From the NCBI RefSeq assembly GCF_018143015.1, contig NC_054743.1:42054922-42118921 (forward strand): DNA of 64,000 nt, read 5' to 3'. A program made the position numbers and the translations under genes. Positions within the stretch are counted from its first letter, which is position 1. Every line of letters starts with the position of its first letter. The notes under the pieces were generated by a model. It saw only the letters and a list, made by a program, of their open reading frames with translations, was not told the origin of the DNA and made no database searches. This stretch comes from Lytechinus variegatus. Its lineage: Eukaryota; Echinodermata; Echinoidea; Temnopleuroida; Toxopneustidae. Positions 1 to 10,940 of this stretch are shown here, piece by piece.

Positions 1-92
1 TATTCGAACAATTATGATAGAGGCTTGGGTTGATGAACAGAGACCTTCAACCCGGAGGTCAAAATGCCTGGCCTACCCAAAACTATACACAC

Positions 93-1019
93 CTCGTTAA
101 GTTCTGCGGCTGGCCATGCTGTCAGACCACCACCGACAGGAATCACGTTTGGCGTAATCGGGAAAGGGAACTCCATGACGAAGTCAAAGTTCTGGAGATG
201 CAAATCAGCAAGTTCATGATAAAGAGACATCTTGTAGTTAATGACATTCTCAAGCCCTGTATTTTTCCCTACGCGTACATAGGCTGGCATGGCCACTCCC
301 CCACCAAGCAAAGCATAGACAACGGATTGTAGTAGGTTGGCCGTCCGCTGAAAGAAACTCATCCTGTTGGTGAAGCCTGTGTTGAGTTCTGGCTGATATG
401 CCGGGTTGTACGGCGAACCGTAAGAGAACAACGCCATGCCCTGAGGGGTGAATGGCATCAGGGTCACAAGGGCTATCCTCTTGCTGTAGTTCAGGTTGCG
501 TTCCAGCGCCGCCCGGATCATCACGCCACACAACCAAGTCATATCAACGACGACGGCGTCTACGACTTCCAGACGCTTCATGAGCTCGACGTCGAGGAGG
601 ATATCTTCACAGTCGTCTGCCATCGACTCAATCAAGAAGAAGGTGGTCTTGATGAGACCGTCATTGCTTCGCCCCAACGAAAGGGCTCCGAAGTCTTTCC
701 AGAAATCTCGAATCTCTTGGACGGACCGTTTGTGATGATCAAATACTTCGAAAGACAGATTAGAGTATTTGGGGTTCCTTGTATGGTGTTCGAATGCCCT
801 GCTGATGAGGAGTGTTGCGTTGTGACCTCGCTGGACGAGACCTTCACCGACTCCTGTCCCGACGAAGAAATGACTCCCTTCTCCATGCATGGAAGATATC
901 AAGACATTGCTACCGGAACCACAGCGTGGTGATAGAAATAAAACAAGATAGATTCCAGATATGGTTGTATAAATAACGCGAGATATATTCACATCCATCT
1001 TAATAAGAGTGTCGGCCAA
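93..1019 (-). CDS. UDP-glucuronosyltransferase, first coding exon (N-terminal half)
   Basis: UGTs transfer a sugar from a UDP-sugar to small lipophilic acceptors in the ER lumen. The exon encodes 309 residues. A hydrophobic signal segment lies near residues 14-29, followed by a UGT-type start of the mature domain (SMHGEGSHFFVG) with HxxR-rich sequence (AFEHHTR) and N-glycosylation sequons (NAT, NLS, NYS). It ends with a UGT-like VGGGLTAWPAAELNE. The frame runs on past the exon without homology; a GT donor (GAG|GTGTGT) closes it at 93 in phase 0. The start may be 1019, or the Met at 998, which leaves a shorter n-region before the signal peptide. The UDP-binding C-terminal half and the tail anchor must lie on exons beyond position 1. 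No frame break was seen. The family call is firm; the isoform is unknown. Confidence 0.92.
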
Positions 1020-1117
1020 TTGTCCAATTTGTTTTTATTTTGTTCTGATGATGACTTATGAAAACTGCTGAAATCTTGGAATGACTACCCAATCGATCGA
1101 ACTTTACATAATAGTAG

Positions 1118-1229
1118 TCTTATACATCTTGTAGGAAGCTTTCCCTCAGACCACTCGCGGATGACAAAGGATTCAGTGAGGTATATAGGGTCACTCCCTT
1201 TAAAGAATGTTGGTTATAGGGCACAGATT
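1118..1229. repeat. Duplicated segment, copy A, first block
   Basis: This block reads closely like 14575-14690 (shared CATCTTGTAG..GAAGCTTTCCCTC and GGATGACAAAGGATT). Homology stops where a minus-strand LINE tail begins and resumes at about 2097, so the block is the left flank of an insertion complex. Confidence 0.75.
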
Positions 1230-1234
1230 TGATT

Positions 1235-1880
1235 CAATTCAATTCATTTATTAGGTAAAAATCGCATGAGTAGATATATACATTGTAAATTGTGAGGATC
1301 AAACACCCTATAGGAAAGCCAGAGGCTTGAAAAGCAGGGGGATACAAATACAGTAAATAACTTACAGGAGGACTAAAATACATAGGAAATAGCAATTGAA
1401 ATAATACATGAAACAAGTTACAATATTTACATAACATGACAATACAAGATAAAAAATATATTAACTGTTTGATTAGTTTTGGTTCAGTTTAAAGGAATCA
1501 CTTGTATGTGGCAAGAAGATGCTTTTAAATTTCGCTTTAAATGAGGAAAGGGTGGTCATTCTTTTAAATAGTGGGTCGAGACTTAATCCAAAATTGAGCC
1601 CCTTTGTGTTTAATAGAGTTCGTCTGTCGTAGTTTTAAGCGTGAATATGGCACAATTATAATTATTCTCTAACTTGTATTAACACTATGTTTTTTTATCA
1701 ACCGTAAGAAAATAATCATTGAATATAGCTGGTAACATGTTATTCATATATCGAAACATAAAGAGTGCTGCTTTTATTTTTATAGTAGATTTTTTTAATA
1801 GAGGTGGAGTATGGGCAAAATTATGCGTGCATGTTAGAACATAGACGAATTGCTTTCTTTTAAAGTACAACCAATCTGCT
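1235..1880 (-). mobile_element. 5'-truncated LINE fragment (RT C-terminus, 3' UTR and tail)
   Basis: On the minus strand the element ends in a tail of TTGAATTGAATTGAA type (1235-1252). Its inner part encodes a LINE reverse transcriptase C-terminal signature (KIKAALFMFRYMNNMLPAIF, 1710-1800). The downstream frame carries several stops, so it is a dead copy. It lies between the two halves of duplicated segment A and is absent from the sister copy near 14690. Confidence 0.75.
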
Positions 1881-1884
1881 TAAA

Positions 1885-2089
1885 GGCATGGTCACACCGC
1901 CCGAGCGTTGTTGGAGCGGTCGTGGAGCGGTAGGGAAAGAGGGCCGAATTTCGCTCACAAAACTGGGGGAAAAAATCGAAAAAAGAAATCGAAATCGAAA
2001 ATGCGATGGTGAACGGTAGCGAGCGGTGATGATTTTTTTCTCTCAGCTCTACGACCGCTCCAACAACGCTCGGGCGGTGTGACCACGCC
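1885..2089. mobile_element. MITE with long TIR (GGTCACACCGCCCGAGCG)
   Basis: The two ends are near-perfect inverted repeats of about 36 bases: the left reads GGCATGGTCACACCGCCC, and the right reads GGGCGGTGTGACCACGCC. The 205-base element has no coding capacity. TAAA-like flanks are possible target duplications. Confidence 0.85.
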
Positions 2090-2096
2090 ATAAATG

Positions 2097-2340
2097 ACAT
2101 GAACTTGGTTTGAGCACGGAGATCCCGGGGAGGTGGAACTAAAAGTTGTATCTTGTGGAGGTGGACCTCAAGTGTGTGGAAAGTCAGCTTTTGAAAGCAT
2201 GAGAAGGGACGCATATTTCGTTTTTACTCCTTTGCCTCAGAGGAAGGGTGCACGTGCACCCCCCATGCAGCCTATATGCTATAATCGGCATTTTAGTGGT
2301 GTCAGGGCACACGCCACTAACTATTTCCCCATAGACTCAT
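2097..2340. repeat. Duplicated segment, copy A, second block
   Basis: Colinear with 14700-15205, allowing for the MITE at 14754-15030 in that copy. Shared landmarks are GGAGGTGGAACTAAAA, the TTGTATCTTG run, GAAAGCA..AGA, and CTATAATC(G/A)GCATTT. Confidence 0.75.
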
Positions 2341-2536
2341 GTGTTGAAAATGAGATTTAAAAAAAAATCGCCAAAATAAGTCTTGATAATGACATCATCC
2401 ACATTCTTATCATTTGGTAGTTCATCCAAAATCCTTTAAACGCTAAAAACATGAAAGGGGGGGGGGGGTATTCAGCATTTTTTCGCGCTACAGGGGCTCT
2501 AACCAAGACCACATGCAAACCTGGTTGCAGTCACAG

Positions 2537-2612
2537 TGGTAAAAATGGTGGAGGTCATAATGGCAGAGGTAAAAATGGCTGAGGTAAAAATGACAGAGGT
2601 ATAAATTGCCAG
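2537..2612 (-). repeat. Short 15-base minisatellite (GGTAAAAATGGCAGA type)
   Basis: About five imperfect units of GGTAAAAATGGCWGA. This is the reverse complement of the larger array at 3837-4055, so the two arrays face each other. Confidence 0.8.
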
Positions 2613-2892
2613 TCTTAAACCCCCATGCCCAAAAATCCAAAAAACCCTCCATGTACAGTAAATTAAATAAGAAGGGTTCTGAGAAGAAATAAGAATTATT
2701 ATGTTGGACTATATGGAAAGAGTAACATTTTTAAATCATACTTCAGATCTTCTGTACCAAATTGATAGCATTTGTGTTGGTATTTTTTTTCCTGGATTTA
2801 CATGCACGGCCTTCTCAAGTCAGTTCACTTTTATAATATTCAAATTTGAAGCACACTTTGGATCCCATGCAAGTATAATACTTAAATTATTA

Positions 2893-3311
2893 AAGGGGAA
2901 ATTCACCCTGACATAAAGTTTATTGTAAAAATAACAGAAAATAATTAAAATGATATTGGTGGGGGTTTTAGGGAATCCATCAAAGATTTAAGAAAGCTAT
3001 TGGAAATTTATATTTTAATCGTGACGTCTTTTCCGAGCAATTTTCCCAATACATGGTGTAATAAAGATGAAATGTCATTTTCTTAAAAAAAAATAGTTTT
3101 TATATATACCAAGTTAAGTATATCAAAATATCATTTCACATCCGCTCCTGAAATAATTTTTTTTCAGCAATCACGAACCACTGATTAAAAAAGTGATAAG
3201 TATACATTTTGGTGCATAAAATACAGAGCAGCTGCTCGTATATGACGTCACAGATCACCTTATTTTCTGTTATTTTCACAGTAAACCATTTGTCAGGGTG
3301 AACTTCCCCTT
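2893..3311. mobile_element. MITE with TIR AAGGGGAA(A/G)TTCACCCTGACA
   Basis: The left end carries GGGGAAATTCACCCTGACA and the right end its inverted partner TGTCAGGGTGAACTTCCCC. The inverted match continues inward through AATAACAGAAAATAA on both sides, about 50 bases. The interior is AT-rich and non-coding. Confidence 0.8.
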
Positions 3312-3566
3312 CAAAATACGTCGATAGAATGGTAGAAACGTCCATAAATTTAAATCTCTGATTCGCTACACATTTCCAAATTCATAAGGTAGCAGTTATC
3401 ATAGAAACTAGTTAAGAAACCTGACATTCTCTTGGACTAGGTGCAATGAGATATTGCTCTGAAACCTTAACATTAATAATAGTTATATCATTTAGATTAA
3501 AGTATATGCTTATCATATCAATTCTTTTCGGATCCATTATGATGTTGGAATATGAATAATTACCTT

Positions 3567-3831
3567 CACTGTTAGAAGAAGTTCCTGCAGCAGAGTCTCG
3601 AGAACACCTGTAATCTTACCAGATTGCGTAATCTTACAGGAAATTGGTATTTGGTGTGTGTAATCTTACAAATTTCCTTAAATAAAACACTCTTTTCCCC
3701 TTTTTCTAACAGACCTGTTCTGTTAAATTGCAGAAATATTCCTGTTTCATGAATTTAAAGAATGATTCTGGTATTGCTTTCTGCAAAATATTTTTTTATT
3801 TTTCTGTAAAATCAGGGTTTTTTTAACAGTG
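3567..3831. mobile_element. MITE, CACTGTTAGAA family, copy 1
   Basis: Starts CACTGTTAGAAG and ends AACAGTG. It is colinear along its length with 45701-45984 (shared GAAGTTCCTGCAGCAGAGTC and AGATTGCGTAATCTTACA). It abuts the minisatellite at 3837. Confidence 0.8.
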
Positions 3832-3836
3832 TTTAT

Positions 3837-4055
3837 TTTTACCTTGGCCATTTTTACCCCTGCCATCTTTTCCTCTGCCATTTTACCTCTGCCATTTTTA
3901 CCTTTGCCATTATTACCTCTGCCATTTTTACCTCTGCCATTATTACTTCTGCCATTTTTACCTCTGCCATTTTTCCTTCTGCCATTTTTACCTCTGCCAT
4001 TTTTACCTCTGCCATTATTTCTTCTGCCATTATTACCTCTGCCATTTTTACCTGG
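3837..4055 (+). repeat. 15-base minisatellite array (TTTTTACCTCTGCCA)
   Basis: About fourteen imperfect units of TTTTTACCTCTGCCA with TTATTAC variants. Since 15 is a multiple of three, all frames stay open and give artefactual ORFs rich in FLPLP (plus) or MAEVK (minus). I do not regard it as coding. Confidence 0.9.
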
Positions 4056-4092
4056 CACCTCCCTCTCTATGCCCATATGAAAAAAAAATGAT

Positions 4093-4242
4093 CAGGGGTC
4101 CGTTGCAGAAAGAGTTGCGTTTAAACGCAAGCCAAAAATCAATCGCGAGTCCCGAATGCGCGCTGTTGATTGGTTGAAAATCAAGTTGCGCATGGTTTTT
4201 AGAGTTGCGATTGATTGCAGCTCTTACTGTAACGGGCCCCAG
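4093..4242. mobile_element. 150-base MITE (TIR CAGGGGTCCGTTGCAG)
   Basis: The left end CAGGGGTCCGTTGCAGAAAG matches the inverted right end (CTTACTGTAACGGGCCCCAG). The arms share about 27 positions with a few differences. Internal GTTGCG/CGCAACT motifs are also mirrored. Confidence 0.75.
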
Positions 4243-4330
4243 ATATGCACCATTGATTTTAAAGGAATATTTTTCCAATCTATAGTGATGTGCGTCCGGC
4301 CGTCACGGTTCAGTTTTGATTGTGATGCAC

Positions 4331-4532
4331 TTTTTTTTTTTGCTTTTTTTTTTTTAACAAGTGCACACATAGTAAGCAACATTGCATACAGCATTTCCAT
4401 TTATCTGAAAGCAGGATAAAAGAGCATTCCAGATTAAATGCCTTGCTCATTGGCATAGGTGCCACGGCTGGGGATCGAACCCCCGGACTTTCCAAGTATA
4501 GCCAGGCGCCTTATACCACTCGGCCACGGTTG
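4331..4532 (-). mobile_element. tRNA-derived SINE, Leu/Ser-type head, copy 1
   Basis: On the minus strand the head reads ACCGTGGCCGAGTGGTATAA (A box). A B box GGGTTCGATCCCCAGCC and a tail with ATCCTGCTTTCAGATAAATG follow, ending in an oligo-T/A run. It sits inside duplicated segment A and is absent from the sister sequence at about 15230, a direct empty-site comparison. Confidence 0.88.
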
Positions 4533-4581
4533 GTTTATCTACGAGTGAGTCGAATAAAAGATGATTTGTAAATTGATAATT

Positions 4582-5185
4582 AAAGGGATGGTCCGGGCCG
4601 GAAATAGTCATATCTAAATAAATAGAGCAAAATTCACAAGGTGAAATTCTAAAAATTTCATCAAAATCGGATAACACATAACGAAGTTATTGAATTTTAA
4701 AGTTTATCAATATTTTGTGAAAATAGTTAGGTATGCACATTGTCGTGAATATTGATTATGTGGGCTGAAGATGTCATATCCACACTTTTTTATCTAATGT
4801 TCTTACATGAAATCATGATTGCTTTATTTTTTGTACATGTGTAAATGACATGTCTCCAATGATTATGACGAAAGTTGCGCAATAAATAACGAATGCACTT
4901 AGTCAGTTGTCATTCCAATTGTTTTAGTTCTTGGTACAAATTTTTTAATAAACCTAATTTCATATAATAAAGTACGAAACAACAAGTGGGGATATGCCAT
5001 TATCAGCCCATCTAATGAATATTCATGAAGACATGCCTAGAACTGTTTCACAGGAATAATGCAAATTATAAAAATTCAATAACTTTGTTATTTGTTATCC
5101 GATTTGATCAAATTTTCAGCAATTTGCTTTGTGAATTTTACTCTACTTATTGAGATATTAATATCTTCAACCTGGAGCATCAGAT
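4582..5185. mobile_element. MITE with about 110-base TIRs (ATCAAAATCGGATAAC core)
   Basis: The left arm (4582-4700) and right arm (5065-5185) are inverted copies: AGAGCAAAATTCACAAGG and CATCAAAATCGGATAACA on the left match GTTATCCGATTTGATCAAA and TTTGTGAATTTTACTCT on the right. The 360-base interior is non-coding. It belongs to a broad repeat family in this window with an ATCAAAATCGGAT core. Confidence 0.8.
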
Positions 5186-5204
5186 CAGAAAACAAAACTG
5201 AAGT

Positions 5205-5834
5205 ACCCTTGACAAGTATTACGTTATTATTTGAACCCTATAAACAAGTGAAGCGATCATGGACGTGGTATAACAGACGTCAGCTTTTACCGCCCCACCC
5301 CCGTCACCTCACTAAAATCGGACACTAAACACCTAAAAAGAGTTGGGGATAATAGGTGCCTCTTTATTAAAACATTTTAGTCTTTTCTAAACCCTCGCAA
5401 CTTTGACCGTGAAAACATAGCTTTTCTAGCGAAATATATATAATGATAATAATAACAATAATAACAATTTTTATATACCGCCAATTCGCAAATTGCCTCT
5501 AAGCGGTTAAGAAAAAGGAAATATGAAGTAAAAAGAAAATAGAAATACCGTTCACAACAAAGTGTATCAAAACTAATATTACAATTTACACCAGATCATG
5601 AATAAAAAAATACCATCAAATGGCCCAATAAAACATAATAAGATCAATATAAGATTTAAAAAGGTATACCCTCGTCTGTTTTCAGTATTTTAGTGTTTTT
5701 AACAATTGACACTTATTTCGTTACGTACAAAACGTGCCTAATCTTGAAAAAGAGATCATCTTACATGTCTTACGTGTTTCTTTAGACACGCATGGGATCC
5801 ATTCATCAATGGAAGTGGCCCCGTGGGTCATTGG
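5205..5834. mobile_element. Left-truncated copy of the CCCGGGGGCCACTTCC MITE family
   Basis: Colinear with the right two-thirds of 15657-16257: CCTCGCAA..TTTGACC, GTAGCTTTTCTAGCGAA-like sequence, TTGACACTTAT, ACGTGCCTAATCTTGAAAAA, and a right end ATCAATGGAAGTGGCCCC. The left terminal repeat is missing. An ATAATAATAACA-rich block with TATACCGCCAA..AAGCGGTTAAG (5445-5670) interrupts it. Confidence 0.65.
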
Positions 5835-5849
5835 GGGCGATGTCACATA

Positions 5850-6811
5850 CACTGTAAAAACTGTATTGTGTGGTAAAACTGACACCAATTTGTGTTAATA
5901 GAGGACAACACCCTGAGGTGTTAAAATTACGGTTACACTTCGTAATTCCGAAGGTTCGTAATTTCGAAACACGTAAATTGCAAATACAGTTTAAAATAAT
6001 TTTCAGGAGAAGCTCTTAATAAAAATGACATCCCCTCCAATACAAATCCTATTATCTGGAGGTTACTCGCACGCGACCAACACACTTAACCCCCTGCATC
6101 TTTAAACCATTTGCTTGGGCAGTGTCACGTGGGAAGTGACTTTTTTTTACAGGCAGTAATTGCTCAGATAAAATCGAAATTAAGCAAATGCTTGATCCGG
6201 GCGCCTATGGCCACAACACACACATGTATCATCGTTCGTTATTACTTTTATTGCATAAATTCATGTTATCTTGCAAGGACAACACCGTTTTTGTTACCAA
6301 AATGAACTAATTTTATAATCGGAAATACGAACCTTATTCAAATTTCGGATTAACAAACCTTATTTCGTTTTCGGATTAACGAACCTTCGGAATTACGAAC
6401 CTCATTTCGTTTTCGGATTGACAAACCTTCGGAATTACGAACCTCATTTCGTTTTCGGATTAACGAACCTTCGGAATAACGAACCTCATTTCGTTTTCGG
6501 ATGAACGAACCTTCGGAATAACGAACCTTCGGAATAACTGAAGCTTCGGAATTACGAACCTCATTTCGTTTTTGGATTAACGAACCTTCGGAATAACGAA
6601 CCTTCGGAATAACCGAAGCTTCCGAATTACGAATATATGCGAAAATTACATCCTAGAGATTGAACATAACACCAAAGAGTGTAAATGTAACAACCATAGG
6701 TGTTGTAATAACACCTATAGGTGTAAAACTAACACCACCAATTTAACACCGGTGTAAAATAAGTGGTGTGGTCCTCTATGTACACCGGTTAACAGCACAG
6801 TTTTTGCTGTT
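5850..6811. mobile_element. MITE, CACTGTAAAAACTG family, copy 1, split by a nested insertion
   Basis: Left terminus CACTGTAAAAACTGT, right terminus ACAGTTTTTGCTGT, with TA on both sides. Outside the nested insert (5931-6641) it matches 36119-36357 base for base over long runs, for example ACCATAGGTGTTGTAATAAC and GTGGTCCTCTATGTACACCG. Confidence 0.85.
5931..6641. mobile_element. Nested hAT-type non-autonomous element with internal tandem repeats
   Basis: The insert is bounded by an exact 8-base direct repeat AAAATTAC (5923-5930 and 6642-6649). Removing it restores the sequence of the sister MITE at 36190. Imperfect inverted ends share TTCGTAATTCCGAAGGTTCG. The interior (6330-6625) holds roughly 40-base units of TTCGGAATTACGAACCTC..TTTCGTTTTCGGATTAACGA. 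An 8-base target duplication is typical of the hAT superfamily. No transposase is present. Confidence 0.8.
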
Positions 6812-7302
6812 TATAATTATCCTTTCTGCTTGAATGATTAGAGAGGGTCAGTCTTTTTGAAGTTCGAATACAGCAGTTCGTAGTTCCTTTCTGCGCATGA
6901 TCAAAAGATTCTACGCATGATCAGAAGGAGGTCATTTGTACTAAAGTGACATGGTGCTTTAAAATCTAATGAGATAAGCACCAACTTTGATGTCTTGATT
7001 ATTCATATATTCTTTTGAATTGTCGTTTTCATTTACATCCACATAAAACAACAATGCTTCCACGAACGACTGGTATTTCACAGTTTGTCAAGTACATTGT
7101 GCAACATGCTAAGATATGCATTCAAAGTAGGAATGCAACAAATACCTTCATTAAGTGTTCATTGGTGTGCTATTCTAGTCACCTGGTCTATTCAATTTCT
7201 TCATCCTGCTATGTAAGGCAAGCTTACGTAATATCTTGCTTTGAAATCTGCCTATCATGATGCTTGAGTCCACGATGGCATGTGTTCTACCTACGTTTAG
7301 CA

Positions 7303-8695
7303 GCAACTGGAGAAGGCATTTGATTTAATATCGTCTGAATTACTGTTAAAGAAATTATTTTACTTTGGATTTGATCAGGATGCAGTAAAATGGTTTCGCA
7401 ATTATTTCTATGGTAGGCAGCAATCAACGGTTGTCAATGGTAATATGTCAGGTTTTCGTACTGTTGAAAGCGGAGTGCCTCAGGAGAGTATCCTAGGCCC
7501 CCTCCTCTTTATAATCACTCTAAATGATTTGGTCAGATCTGTAGAACAATGCTCCCTCTTTTTATATGCAGACGACACATGCATTTACTTTGCATCTAAA
7601 GAGCCCAGAAATTTAGAAATGACTATTAATAGAGATTTGAAGTTAATTTCTAAATGGTTTTCTAATAATGAACTATTATTTAACATCGATAAGTGTCAAT
7701 TCATGTTATTAGGATCTAAAGCAAAACTCCGTCTATTTGATAATATAAAAATACAAATGCAAAATTACGAATTGCAAAGGGTAAGCCAATGTAAATATCT
7801 TGGTGTAATAATAGACAGCTCCCTAACCTGGACCCCCCAAATTGACAGTGTTCGGAAGAAAGTTTTACAGACATTTTATTCTTTAAAACGCATTCGATGT
7901 TATATACCCCAAAACACAGCTCTTATGTTGTATAAGGCTTTAATCCAACCGATATTTGACTATTGTTGTACAATCTGGAGAAATGGCAATAAAAGCCAAC
8001 TAAATCGTCTCCAAGTTCTACAAAACAGGGCACTGAAATCTGTATTAGAAGTAAACAGTAGATTTAGTACAGCGAATATATATGCCATTTTAAAGGTTGA
8101 TCAACTCAACAAGAGATGGAACAATCAGTCAATTTTCACCATTTTTAAATTGGTCAATAATCTAGCTCCATCTATCCTTTGTTCTCGAATCACACTTAAA
8201 TCACGAAAATATCTTTTAAGAAACATAGACCGACAAATTCAATTACCGAAGCCTCATTCTAATTATCTAAAGAACAGTCCCATTTATTCAGCTTCTAAAT
8301 TATTCAATAACTTACCCGCAACAACCCGATTAGAAAAAAACCCGGCTACATTTGCACGTCTCATATCACTTTCTTAATTTAATTCTCCACCCCGATTCAC
8401 CCTTGATGATACCGCATTATATATCTTCATTTTTTATGTTTAATTTTGACATAACTTTGTATATTATTTTCGTCTATTTATTTTTCATTTTTGTTTACTC
8501 CAATTTTACTTTTGCCAGTTGTATTTTACCTATGCTTTGATATATTTTTGTTTTTCGTTTTTATTTTTGTATGCTTGTTTTATGTTGATATTATTTGTTA
8601 TTATCATTTGTCCACGGCCTTGCTGAAAAGCAGCTTCTAGCTGAAAGCAGGCTTTTTAACCGTGATTAAATAAATAAAATATAAATACAAATACA
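7303..8695 (+). mobile_element. 5'-truncated LINE with reverse transcriptase C-terminal half
   Basis: The open frame runs from about 7303 to 8377. It starts inside the RT palm (LEKAFDLI), then has a GVPQESILGPLLF block (the family usually has QGS), the catalytic YADDT box (about 7567), the KYLGVIIDSSLTW block and the CR1/L2-like thumb LYKALIQPIFDYC. The palm N-terminus, endonuclease and ORF1 are missing, so the copy is dead by 5' truncation though the remaining frame is uninterrupted. The 3' UTR (8378-8660) ends in a small hairpin CTGAAAAGCAG and an ATAAATAAAATA tail. Confidence 0.92.
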
Positions 8696-8699
8696 TACC

Positions 8700-9198
8700 C
8701 ATCCATCTTCTCAGGGCATTCTCCCCTTTCTCTTTTTTTTTTTTGGGGGGGGGGGGGGGGAAGGGTGGATATATTTTAGGACGGGTTGTTTTGTCCTATA
8801 AAAACTATATTTTTTCGATAACTTCGTATTTATTTTGTGAGAATTATTTCTCATTTTTTTTTCTCATTTGATTACATATGTCTGTATTTGTACTCTGTTA
8901 TTGGTTTTGTTATCTATTTTTGAGGGGCCCACATTGTACAAGCATTGCTTTTTAGTGGGTCCCTCCATTTCCCTCTTAATTTAATTTCTATTGAAAAATA
9001 GTATACTTATTTAAAACCTCCCATGTGTTGCCCAAATCGTGTAAGTTTTTTTTCACAACATATGTATTATTATTTTTGTTTCTTTTCAATGGATACAAAT
9101 ACTTATGTTTATATATATGGCATACAATTTGTTTTTGTTTGATGGAAGTGAAATAAATAAAATTGAATTGAAATAAATAAAATTGAATTGAATTGAAA
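8700..9198 (+). mobile_element. Second LINE 3' UTR and tail
   Basis: GGGCCCACATTGTACAAGC and GTGGGTCCCTCC form a LINE 3'-UTR stem. The block ends in an AAATAAAATTGAATTG repeat tail (9150-9197). It follows the first LINE directly, so either two LINEs are joined or one landed in the tail of the other. No coding part remains. Confidence 0.7.
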
Positions 9199-9248
9199 GA
9201 AATGAAAGGTCATTTGACCAAAATTGCCCATGAAGTAACTACGAACTG

Positions 9249-10940
9249 GCCTCTATTATCATCTGTTCACGAAGAAAGACATCTGACGGCCGGGTCAGGT
9301 TATTTATAGGCATGAAGGTCACTATCGGGAAGATTTAATTGGCGGTACGTAGGCCCTCTATATTTTTGGATTTGATATTGTCTGCCATAAAACAAGAGAT
9401 AAAATATTAATTGTCGATTGGTTTCAAAGGTAGTGAAGTCAATTTAACCAACAAATGCTGCGGTTGGATATAAATTGATGTCCCACTGAAACTGGAAAAA
9501 TAGAAGCAGGTATTCGCGGGACAGTACAGGCAGGTGAAATGAGTGTTAGAGCTATATAGAGCTCCCTTCAAACAGAGATTCGTGCACTGCGTTCATCGTC
9601 ATTTACACATTCACTGAACACCGGTAAGGAACATTATGCAAAGCAGTGCAGAAGAAGTTGAACTTGATTTTGTGATCATCGGACATTACATCACGGTTTA
9701 TCGAACTTCGCTTTGGCAACTCAGCTTTTACTTCTTAAATTCAAAATACATACATGATAATGGTATGCAGATGGAAGCAATATGTGCTGTATAGGCCTAC
9801 TTCATGCTTTTGTGAGCTTCTTGAATTTTCGAGGATGAATGCATATTCGCACGCAAGAGTGTTTATAACGATTATCGAAACATACATCTATAGACCAAAA
9901 CAACGTAAATTGCATTTGTTAAAGTTATTCATGCACACAAGTCAAGCCATATCTATGGGCTTTATAGGCCTGCACAGTAAATTGAAATTGAATGCAAGAA
10001 TTCCCATATAATGCAAGTAGTTGGTGCGAGATCATTGCATTTATTCCATCTTGGGAGTCGCACGTCGTTGAATGGAGGAAAACGGTACACAAAACAACGT
10101 CATCTCTCATCAATGTCCTACATTATTTGGATTTTTTTGTGAACGGAAAGGTAAGCTTTTGCTATGATATGAAAGAATATTCCTTTTCAATTTTCGTTCG
10201 GAATGCATGCAGACCTTATTTTAAAACATAGGCCAGTATTTTCCAGCAGGTAAATTCCCGACTTGGGGGTGGGGCCGGGGGGGGGGGGCACTCAATTACA
10301 TACAGGGATGTTCTCGCCTTGCATGTCAGTTGTAGTTCCTAGGCATATAATTTCCACCCTTTTTCCATTGACCATCCCGTCCTTTCTAAGCCCCTCATTT
10401 CTGGTATCAGTTCAAATTTGTTATTAAATTCCCGAGTTCCCATGCAAGCACCCCCATTTGTAGAGGGTCAATCATTTACTTCTTAAGCCCCTCATGTCAT
10501 GATTCCACGTATGACATTTTCTACGATGGAAAATTTGCACATTAAAACCAAACCTAAAACCCAGCCTCCTAACAACAAACTATTACTATACCTTCCTGAC
10601 TCTAACCCATGCATGCCCCCTGAGATATAAAACCGGTGCAAATGTCGGCAGGAGCCTATTATGTCTTGACACCAATAGCAAATGAACTCTATATGGTTTC
10701 AGATTTTGGGGCCGCCCCCCCCCACCCGGCACACCCCTACCCTTTGCTCATCCTCGGCTCATTCCTATACGAAAACAGATTTAAAAAGGCACATATCCTG
10801 GGGCAATGCCAATGTGGGGGGGGGGGGGCATGGGGGTAAGGAACCCTAAATCGGCTGACAAATAAAACCGACTCTGAACGATGGAAAACATTTCTTCGTA
10901 TAAATACCTGTGTTAATGAGTTCTACTAAACATTTGAAGC
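9249..10940. other. No gene found; non-coding stretch with G-rich repeat
   Basis: Short ORFs here (for example 9754-10011) show no family signature and no splice-flanked structure. The 10255-10850 part is a low-copy repeat bounded by long G tracts (10277 and 10813). Confidence 0.6.

Larger units (their letters stand above)
6875..9248. mobile_element. MITE (TIR CAGTTCGTAGTT) split by LINE insertions
   Basis: Left part 6875-7254 and right part 9199-9248 together match the unbroken copy at 10941-11346, including the terminal ACTACGAACTGG. Shared landmarks include CCACGAACGACTGGTAT and AATATCTTGCTTTGAAA. Everything between 7255 and 9198 is inserted. Confidence 0.8.

Noticed and set aside
3747-4080. 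Repeat proteins MAEVK.. or FLPLP.. over the minisatellite
   Set aside because: A 15-base unit keeps all frames open; there is no start context, splice site or flanking coding sequence.
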